A DNA stretch of 7,599 bases from Pseudomonadota bacterium. GTDB taxonomy: Bacteria; Pseudomonadota; Alphaproteobacteria; Rhizobiales; Rhizobiaceae. Where the stretch lies: the NCBI GenBank assembly GCA_023393575.1, contig JAEWKX010000420.1, positions 1 to 7,599 on the forward strand, in the 5' to 3' direction. Below, piece after piece: positions 1-5,277 of the stretch (the first letter of the stretch is position 1; each line of letters starts with the position of its first letter). The notes beneath the pieces are model-generated. The model did not search any database. It was not told the DNA's origin and saw nothing but the letters and a program-made list of their open reading frames with translations. The position numbers and the translations under genes are program-made.

Positions 1-749
1 CCACCATCGTCTGGGCGGTGGGGTATACGATACTCTATCCGGCCTGGCCGCTGGTGAACGAGGCGACGAAGGGTGTCCTGAACTACTCGACCCGCGCCGA
101 ACTCGCGGGCGAACTGGAAGGCGCCAGGATCGCTCAGGGCGGTATCATGGAGAAGATCTCCAAGGTCTCGCTCGAGGAGATCCTTGCCGATCCGCAATTG
201 GCCCAGTTTGCGACGGCCGGCGGCGCCTCGGCCTTCCGCGTCAACTGCGTCCAGTGCCATGGTACCGGCGCAACCGGCGGACAGGGCTATCCGAACCTGA
301 ATGACGACGAATGGCTGTGGGGCGGCGATATCAACGCCATCTACCAGACCATCGCGCACGGTATTCGGGATGCAGTGGACGAGGAGACCCGCATCTCCGA
401 AATGCCGGCGTTCATGGACATCCTGCAGCCGGAGGAAGTGCGCCAGGTTGCCGCCTATGTCGTCAGCCTCAGCGGCACGCCGCGCGACGCCTCGATGGTG
501 GAGCCCGGCAAGCAGCTTTATGCCGACAATTGCGCGTCCTGCCACGGCGAGAATGCCGAAGGCAGCCGAGAGTTCGGAGCGCCGAACCTCGCCGACGCCA
601 TCTGGCTGAAGGTCGACGGGGAAGCCGGTATCGCACAGCAGATCCAGGCCCCCCGCCATGGGGTCATGCCGGCGTGGAACGCCCGCCTCAGCAACGAGAC
701 GGTCAAGCAGCTTGCCGTCTACGTCCACTCGCTCGGCGGCGGCGAATAA
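1..749 (+). CDS. ccoP: CcoP/FixP, di-heme c subunit of cbb3 cytochrome c oxidase (5' end outside window)
   Basis: This is the membrane-anchored di-heme cytochrome c of cbb3 oxidase, which passes electrons from the bc1 complex or soluble cytochrome c to the catalytic subunit CcoN on the periplasmic side. The reading frame is open from the first full codon (base 3), so the true start lies upstream; about 248 residues are visible against a usual length near 290. The first visible residues (TIVWAVGYTILYPAWPLV) are the end of the N-terminal membrane anchor in the form typical of CcoP. Two heme-binding CXXCH motifs follow: CVQCH at bases 246-260 and CASCH at 531-545. Each has a plausible axial methionine in an MPA context (Met codons at 402 and 666). 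The frame ends with TAA at 747-749. It should be the last gene of an upstream ccoNOQP operon, which is inferred because those genes are not in view. A GTG at base 18 is in frame but lies inside the anchor and is not the start. Confidence 0.96.
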   Translation, partial: TIVWAVGYTILYPAWPLVNEATKGVLNYSTRAELAGELEGARIAQGGIMEKISKVSLEEILADPQLAQFATAGGASAFRVNCVQCHGTGATGGQGYPNLNDDEWLWGGDINAIYQTIAHGIRDAVDEETRISEMPAFMDILQPEEVRQVAAYVVSLSGTPRDASMVEPGKQLYADNCASCHGENAEGSREFGAPNLADAIWLKVDGEAGIAQQIQAPRHGVMPAWNARLSNETVKQLAVYVHSLGGGE

Positions 750-769
750 GCCGCACCTGCTTCAACATG

Positions 770-797
770 AGGGGCCGTGCGTGGGCGCGGCTCCTTT
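770..797 (+). terminator. Hairpin terminator after ccoP
   Basis: Bases 770-780 pair with 785-795 to give an 11-bp, GC-rich stem (two G-U pairs) closed by a 4-base loop GTGG, followed by TTT (795-797, the first T being within the stem). It starts 20 bases after the ccoP stop, as expected for a rho-independent terminator ending ccoNOQP transcription, though the U-tract is short. On the other strand the same hairpin begins 6 bases after the stop of the convergent VOC gene but lacks a U-tract, so bidirectional action is possible but less certain. No other structure is evident in this short convergent gap. Confidence 0.6.
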
Positions 798-801
798 GCG
801 T

Positions 802-1158
802 TCATGTGTCGGACCAGACGCCGAGTTCGTAGCCTTCCGGATCCACGAAGTGGAAGCGGCGGCCGCCCGGAAAGTCGAATATCGGCCGTGAGATCTGTCC
901 GCCGGCCTTCTCTACCCGTGCCAGCGTTTCCTCGATGCTGGATGCGAAGATGATGACCAGGGGGCCTCCCTTGGCGCTCACGGTATGAGCCGTGGCAAAA
1001 CCTCCGCTCATGCGCCCGTCGCGGAATTCGCAGTAATCGGGACCGTAGTCGGTGAAGGTCCAGCCGAAGACGTCGCCGTAGAACTGCTTCGCCCGCGGGA
1101 TTTCCTTCACGTCGAATTCGATGTAGTCGATCTTCTGGTCGGCTCCGGTGGTGCCCAT
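802..1158 (-). CDS. VOC superfamily protein (glyoxalase/bleomycin-resistance/dioxygenase fold)
   Basis: A 118-residue cytoplasmic protein with one VOC module. The N-terminal beta-strand/helix unit reads KIDYIEFDVKEIPRAKQFYG and runs into VFGWTFTDYGPDY; the C-terminal end is the typical DPEGYELGVWS. Glu14 (in YIEF) and Glu111 (in YELG) sit where this fold usually places metal ligands. The length fits single-domain VOC proteins, which normally dimerise to build active sites. The family covers isomerases, dioxygenases and drug-binding proteins, so the substrate cannot be named. The start at 1158 is preferred because GAGGAG lies 6 bases upstream. An in-frame ATG at 1185 overlaps the symporter stop (TGATG) and would add nine residues, but it has no evident ribosome-binding site. 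The gene lies just downstream of the AGCS symporter on the same strand and is probably co-transcribed with it. A functional link between the two is not evident from sequence. Confidence 0.85.
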   Translation of the reverse strand: MGTTGADQKIDYIEFDVKEIPRAKQFYGDVFGWTFTDYGPDYCEFRDGRMSGGFATAHTVSAKGGPLVIIFASSIEETLARVEKAGGQISRPIFDFPGGRRFHFVDPEGYELGVWSDT

Positions 1159-1164
1159 GCGTTT

Positions 1165-1170
1165 CTCCTC
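1165..1170 (-). promoter_or_regulatory. Shine-Dalgarno site deciding the VOC gene start
   Basis: On the minus strand GAGGAG is followed by a 6-base spacer (AAACGC) and then ATG at 1158-1156. This strong match favours the downstream ATG over the ATG at 1185 that overlaps the preceding stop codon. Confidence 0.7.
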
Positions 1171-1184
1171 GATAAATCCGTCCA

Positions 1185-2603
1185 TCAATCGCGGGTCCAG
1201 ATCGACTTGTCGATCTTGCCTGCGAGTTCGGGATAGTCTGCGGCGTGGAATACCGGAGATATTCCCGCCTTCCGCTGTGCAAAGTAATCCGCCGTGAGTT
1301 TCGCGACCGTCCCCGAAAGGAGAACGATTGCGATCAGGTTGATGGTCGCCATCAGGCCCATGGAGGCGTCGGCTGCGTTGAAGACCGTCGTGACCGTCTC
1401 GTAGGCGCCCCAGACGACCATCAGAAGGACAGCCGTCCGCAGGACAAGGATTGCAGGGCCCGTGCCGGCGCCGAGGAAGGTCATCGCGTTCTCCGCGTAG
1501 GAGTAATTACCGATGATCGAGGTGAAGGCGAAGAAGAAGATGGCGATCGCGACGAAATAGGACCCGAAGGCGCCGAGATGCTCGGTGAGCGCCGCTTGTG
1601 TCAGCGGCGTTCCGGTGACACCGCTCTCCGGCACGAGTGCGCTTGAGAGCAGGATCATGACCGCAGTTGCCGTGCAGACGAGAATAGTGTCGATAAAGAC
1701 TCCGAGCGCCTGCACGAAGCCCTGCGATGAGGGGTGGTGCGGCTCGGGCGTGGCGACGGCCGCGATGTTGGGAGCGGACCCCATCCCAGCCTCATTGGAG
1801 AACAGGCCGCGTTTCACGCCGTTCAGCATCGCTGCCATGATGCCGCCGGTGGTGCCTCCGGCAGCTTCCTGCCAGCCGAAGGCGCTGGCAAGAATGTTGC
1901 TCAGCACGCCGGGGACCTCCGACCAGTTGGTGATCAGGATATAGATGGCGGTCAACAGATAGGCGCCGGCCATGAAGGGCACGACGAATTCGGCGACGCG
2001 GGCGATCTGGCGGATGCCCCCGAAGATGACGACGCCGGCGAGGATCGCGACGACGATGCCCACGCCGAGCTTCGGAAAGCCGAAAGCGCCTTCCATGGCA
2101 TCGGCGATGGAATTTGCCTGAACGGCGTTGAACACCAGGCCGAACGAAAGGATCAGGCAGACGGAGAATATCCCGCCGGCCCAAGGTGCGCGCAGTCCCC
2201 GTGCTATGTAGAAGGCCGGCCCGCCACGATACATGCCCTGCGCGTTCTTCACCTTGTAGAGCTGCGCCAGTGCGCTTTCCGAATAGGCGGTTGCCATGCC
2301 GGCCAGCGCCACCATCCACATCCAGAATATTGCGCCGGGGCCGCCGAGATAGAGGGCGACGGCAACGCCGGCGATGTTTCCCGTGCCTACGCGTGATGCG
2401 AGGCTAACGGTAAGCGCCTGGAAGGGACTGATGCCGGCCTTGTCCTCGCTCGAGCTGCCTTTCAGTACGCGGAACATCTCGCCGAAGTGCAGGAACTGGA
2501 TAAACTTCAGCCTCATTGTGAAGTAAAGCCCCACCGCGAGCAGTCCGTAGACCAGCACGTATTCCCAAAGCACAAGATTCAGGAAGTCGATCAGTACGGA
2601 CAT
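1185..2603 (-). CDS. Sodium:alanine/glycine symporter, AGCS family
   Basis: A 472-residue polytopic inner-membrane protein of the alanine/glycine:cation symporter family (AgcS/AlsT/DagA type), which takes up small neutral amino acids with Na+ (or H+). Family features visible are the N-terminal membrane segment followed by a FHFGEMF-like stretch (here LHFGEMFRVL), the conserved SLASRVGTGNIAGVAVAL segment near residues 67-84, LGGPGAIFWMW, the YRGGPAFYIARGL motif, and the signature SNEAGMGSAP at residues 269-278. About ten further hydrophobic segments follow the usual pattern to a charged C-terminal tail ending KSIWTRD. Length is normal for the family. The ATG at 2603 is well supported by AAGGAGGG about 4-5 bases upstream. 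It lies 76 bases downstream of the SRPBCC gene on the same strand and its stop overlaps a possible start of the VOC gene. The exact substrate (alanine, glycine or both) cannot be decided from sequence. Confidence 0.95.
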   Translation of the reverse strand: MSVLIDFLNLVLWEYVLVYGLLAVGLYFTMRLKFIQFLHFGEMFRVLKGSSSEDKAGISPFQALTVSLASRVGTGNIAGVAVALYLGGPGAIFWMWMVALAGMATAYSESALAQLYKVKNAQGMYRGGPAFYIARGLRAPWAGGIFSVCLILSFGLVFNAVQANSIADAMEGAFGFPKLGVGIVVAILAGVVIFGGIRQIARVAEFVVPFMAGAYLLTAIYILITNWSEVPGVLSNILASAFGWQEAAGGTTGGIMAAMLNGVKRGLFSNEAGMGSAPNIAAVATPEPHHPSSQGFVQALGVFIDTILVCTATAVMILLSSALVPESGVTGTPLTQAALTEHLGAFGSYFVAIAIFFFAFTSIIGNYSYAENAMTFLGAGTGPAILVLRTAVLLMVVWGAYETVTTVFNAADASMGLMATINLIAIVLLSGTVAKLTADYFAQRKAGISPVFHAADYPELAGKIDKSIWTRD

Positions 2604-2679
2604 TCGTCCCTCCTTACACGCATCGGATGGGGGTTATGGTAGGGCGTTCGCGCCGATAGGGAAGCGGCTGAAGGCCGGC

Positions 2680-3084
2680 TCAGCTTTCCTCGAGCAATGA
2701 CTTCAGCGCCGCAAGGTCTCGCCTGACCGCGGCCGCGTCCGTCTCGAACATGGCGTCGTCCATCTCAGGCTGGCGGATGAGGGTGAACATGACTTCCGCA
2801 CCGCTGCCGTTGGGGACGACGCGGAGTGCATTGTGAACCGTGAGGCCACCGGGCAAGGTGACATCGTGGTCGATCACGCCGAACCCGTTCGGCGGCGTGA
2901 ACCTTACCCGGATATCTCCAAGAGGCCCGCCGTCGCCGATCCATTCGTCGCCGTCCTGCCGCAGCCCCGCAGCGAGCCCGGCAGCCCAGCGCGCCATGTT
3001 CCGCGGCTGGCGGGCAAACTCGTAAACGTCCCGCCAAGGCCTGGTGATGGTTGTGTGGATGATCTCGACCTGACATGTTGACAA
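2680..3084 (-). CDS. SRPBCC-fold (polyketide cyclase/START-like) protein
   Basis: A probable 134-residue cytoplasmic protein of the SRPBCC (Bet v 1-like) superfamily, whose members bind hydrophobic ligands in a helix-grip cavity. The pattern visible is an initial beta strand and short helices (VEIIHTTITRPWRDVYEFAR, then PRNMARWAAGL), a series of beta strands with GFGVIDHDVTLPGG and HNALRVVPNGSGAEVMFTLI, and a long C-terminal helix ending LAALKSLLEES. This layout matches small SRPBCC proteins, but there is no catalytic motif and no substrate can be assigned. The frame stays open up to base 3210, but that extension would run through the FixK/FNR-type operator and overlap the ccoG start, and its residues do not look like the fold. 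The best start is TTG at 3084, preceded by GGAG with an 8-base spacer, giving MSTCQVEII. A GTG at 3141, touching the operator, lacks a ribosome-binding site. The gene is divergent from ccoG. Confidence 0.78.
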   Translation of the reverse strand: MSTCQVEIIHTTITRPWRDVYEFARQPRNMARWAAGLAAGLRQDGDEWIGDGGPLGDIRVRFTPPNGFGVIDHDVTLPGGLTVHNALRVVPNGSGAEVMFTLIRQPEMDDAMFETDAAAVRRDLAALKSLLEES

Positions 3085-3092
3085 AGGCTGTT

Positions 3093-3096
3093 CTCC
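3093..3096 (-). promoter_or_regulatory. Probable ribosome-binding site for a TTG start of the SRPBCC gene
   Basis: On the minus strand GGAG at 3096-3093 lies 8 bases before TTG at 3084-3082. No ATG exists at a suitable place in this frame, so this site decides the rare TTG start. The match is short and the call is moderate. Confidence 0.45.
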
Positions 3097-3141
3097 GGTC
3101 TTTGGGCTGCGACAATGAGCGCGGCGGTTCCACGACCACAC

Positions 3142-3155
3142 TTGATTTATGTCAA
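3142..3155. promoter_or_regulatory. FixK/FNR/Anr-type operator (anaerobox)
   Basis: The 14-base sequence TTGATTTATGTCAA has both half-sites of the FNR/FixK family consensus TTGA-N6-TCAA. Its centre is about 60 bases before the ccoG ATG. Activators of this family commonly bind near -41.5, which would put the ccoG transcript start near base 3190; no convincing -10 hexamer is seen there. In rhizobia FixK activates both fixNOQP and fixGHIS when oxygen is low, so the site most likely drives ccoGHIS. It also lies about 64 bases upstream of the probable TTG start of the divergent SRPBCC gene and, being nearly palindromic, could act in that direction too. Confidence 0.85.
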
Positions 3156-3208
3156 GGATACTTACTCGCCCAGGTGGGAAAAGGCAGGCATAGAAGTGGG
3201 ATTGCGCC

Positions 3209-4786
3209 ATGAATCTTTATACCGCCCAGAACAAAGAAGCGACCGGAGATGCCCGTAAGGCTCCCGCCACCACCGACGCGGCCGCCCAGGGCCCGCTTTA
3301 TGAGGCCCGGAAGAAGATTTTCCCGAAACGGGTCGAAGGTCGCTTTCGCCGCTTCAAGTGGCTGGTGATGCTGATCACGCTCGGCATCTATTACCTGACG
3401 CCCTGGATCCGGTGGGATCGGGGACCCTATGCGCCTGACCAGGCGGTACTGATCGACCTCGCCAACCGTCGCTTCTACTTCTTCTTCATCGAGATCTGGC
3501 CGCAGGAGTTCTTCTTCGTTGCCGGGCTTCTGGTCATGGCAGGCTTCGGATTGTTCCTTGTCACGTCCGCGGTCGGCCGCGCCTGGTGCGGCTACACCTG
3601 TCCGCAGACGGTCTGGGTCGATCTCTTCCTCGTCGTCGAGCGCTGGTTCGAGGGCGATCGCAACGCCCGCATGAAGCTCGATGCCGGTCCCTGGACCTTC
3701 GAGAAAATCCGCAAGCGGGTTTTCAAACACGCCGTCTGGGTTGCCATCGCGGTTGCGACCGGCGGCGCATGGATCTTCTATTTCGCCGATGCGCCGACGC
3801 TGGCCTACGATTTCGTAACCGGCAATGCGGCGTTCATCGCCTATTCGACCGTCGGCATCCTGACGGCGACCACCTATGTTTTCGGCGGGCTGATGCGCGA
3901 GCAGGTCTGCGTCTACATGTGCCCGTGGCCACGCATCCAGGCCGCCATGCTCGACGACAATTCCCTGGTCGTGACCTGCAACGACTGGCGCGGCGAGCCG
4001 CGGACGAAGCATGCGAAGAAGGTGGAGGCGGCGGGCCAGCCGGTCGGCGACTGCGTCGATTGCAACGCCTGCGTCGCCGTCTGTCCCATGGGCATCGACA
4101 TCCGCGACGGCCAGCAGATGGCCTGCATCACCTGTGCGCTCTGCATCGATGCCTGCGACAGCGTCATGGACAAGATCGGCAAGCCGCGCGGGCTTATCGC
4201 CTACGCGACGCTCAACGAGTACGAATCGAACATGGCGCTCGCCACCGACAACGGCACGGCACCGATCAATCCCGGCCGGGTGCGCGATGCGCACGGCGGC
4301 TTCGTGGACACGGTTCGCCATTTCGACTGGCGCATCATCTTCCGGCCGCGCACGCTGCTCTACATGGGGGTCTGGACAGCCGTCGGGATCGGCCTCCTGG
4401 TCGCGCTTCTCAGCCGCGACCGGCTGGAGGTCAACGTCATCCACGATCGCAATCCGCAATATGTTCTTGAATCGGACGGCTCGATCCGCAACGGCTATAC
4501 GATTCGCCTCTTGAACATGATCCCCGAACCGCGCACCATCCTTCTTTCGCTGGAGGGACTGCCGGAGGCCGCGATGAAGATCAACGGCCATACCAGTGAC
4601 GACGACCGCCAGTTCGCCATTTCGGTCGATCCGGACAAGGCAACCGCGCTGAAGGTCTTCGTCACCGTGCCGGCCTTTGCCCTGCCGGACGGCAGCGACG
4701 GCTTCAGCTTCGTCGCGGAGGACCGTTCAAGCCATGAACGGGACCACTATGACGCAACCTTCTACGCTCCGGAGGGCAGGAAATGA
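3209..4786 (+). CDS. ccoG: CcoG/FixG, membrane iron-sulfur protein for cbb3 oxidase assembly (cupric reductase)
   Basis: A 525-residue inner-membrane polyferredoxin-type protein. Established work on CcoG assigns it reduction of Cu(II) to Cu(I) for delivery to the binuclear centre of cbb3 oxidase. The soluble N-terminus carries the usual LYEARKKIFPKRVEGRFRRFKW stretch split around residues 30-50. Hydrophobic segments lie near residues 50-66, 97-118, 173-192, 203-226 and 384-405. Two CXXXCP motifs flank membrane segments: C127/C131 (CGYTCPQTVW) and C234/C238 (CVYMCPWPR). Two 4Fe-4S clusters are encoded by C282-C285-C288-C292 and C306-C309-C312-C316. After the last membrane segment, a region of about 110 residues has the Ig-like periplasmic domain typical of FixG C-termini. 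Length is slightly above the usual 470-520 residues. The ATG at 3209 has only a weak GGGA-like site upstream. The stop overlaps the ccoH start by ATGA. Probable control is by the operator at 3142-3155. Confidence 0.96.
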   Translation: MNLYTAQNKEATGDARKAPATTDAAAQGPLYEARKKIFPKRVEGRFRRFKWLVMLITLGIYYLTPWIRWDRGPYAPDQAVLIDLANRRFYFFFIEIWPQEFFFVAGLLVMAGFGLFLVTSAVGRAWCGYTCPQTVWVDLFLVVERWFEGDRNARMKLDAGPWTFEKIRKRVFKHAVWVAIAVATGGAWIFYFADAPTLAYDFVTGNAAFIAYSTVGILTATTYVFGGLMREQVCVYMCPWPRIQAAMLDDNSLVVTCNDWRGEPRTKHAKKVEAAGQPVGDCVDCNACVAVCPMGIDIRDGQQMACITCALCIDACDSVMDKIGKPRGLIAYATLNEYESNMALATDNGTAPINPGRVRDAHGGFVDTVRHFDWRIIFRPRTLLYMGVWTAVGIGLLVALLSRDRLEVNVIHDRNPQYVLESDGSIRNGYTIRLLNMIPEPRTILLSLEGLPEAAMKINGHTSDDDRQFAISVDPDKATALKVFVTVPAFALPDGSDGFSFVAEDRSSHERDHYDATFYAPEGRK

Positions 4787-5277
4787 GTTCGACTGGCCGC
4801 AAGGGGTTCGTCTTCACCGGCTGGCACATGGTCGGCGTCATGTGCCTGTTCTTCGGGACGATCATCTCGGTGAATTTCTACATGGCCTGGCAGGCCACCC
4901 ATACCTGGAGCGGCCTTGTGGTGAAGAACACCTACGTCGCCAGCCAGGAGTTCAACGGCAAGGTGGCGGAAGCGAAGGCGCTCGCCGCGACCGGTGTCGT
5001 CGGCACCCTCGACCTCGATGGCTCCGACATCCGGTATCGGCTTTCCGCTGCAGACGAAAGGCCGGTCGCGGCGGACGCTGTGATGTTGAGCTTCAAGCGG
5101 CCGGTGGGCGAGGAGCAGGATTTCGATCTTTCTCTTGAACAGCAGGGGGAAGGGCTCTTCTCGGCGCGCCGCGATTTGCCCGACGGCACCTGGATCGTCG
5201 AGGCCGAGGCGGTGAGGGAAGGCAAGCGTATCCTGCATCATACGCAGCGGATTTCCGTTGCCGGAGAAGCAAGATGA
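4783..5277 (+). CDS. ccoH: CcoH/FixH, cbb3 oxidase assembly/stability protein
   Basis: A 164-residue bitopic membrane protein. CcoH is required for formation or stability of the cbb3 complex and is reported to contact the oxidase during assembly. The short N-terminus reads RKGFVFTGWHM and leads into one membrane span at about residues 13-34. Directly after the span comes the family hallmark FYMAWQATHTWSGLVVKNTY, placed just outside the membrane. The rest is a periplasmic beta-rich domain with the usual LSFKRP and DLPDGTWIVEAEA elements. The start ATG overlaps the ccoG stop (ATGA at 4783-4786), with GGAGG at 4771-4775 seven bases upstream. The stop again overlaps the next start (ATGA at 5274-5277). 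Length is normal for FixH. The function within the complex is known only in outline. Confidence 0.95.
   Translation: MSSTGRKGFVFTGWHMVGVMCLFFGTIISVNFYMAWQATHTWSGLVVKNTYVASQEFNGKVAEAKALAATGVVGTLDLDGSDIRYRLSAADERPVAADAVMLSFKRPVGEEQDFDLSLEQQGEGLFSARRDLPDGTWIVEAEAVREGKRILHHTQRISVAGEAR

Noticed and set aside
2643..2654. Small hairpin GGCG-TTCG-CGCC between the SRPBCC and symporter genes
   Set aside because: It has only four base pairs and no T-run on either strand, so it does not qualify as a terminator; the 76-base gap shows no convincing promoter either.
3071..3083. Direct repeat TGACA-TGT-TGACA at the SRPBCC start
   Set aside because: It is too short and overlaps the coding start; two five-base copies are expected by chance and do not match a known operator.
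3152..4591. A 479-residue open frame on the minus strand opposite ccoG
   Set aside because: It has low-complexity Asp/Arg/Ala composition without family motifs, overlaps the real ccoG gene and runs through the operator; it is a shadow frame.
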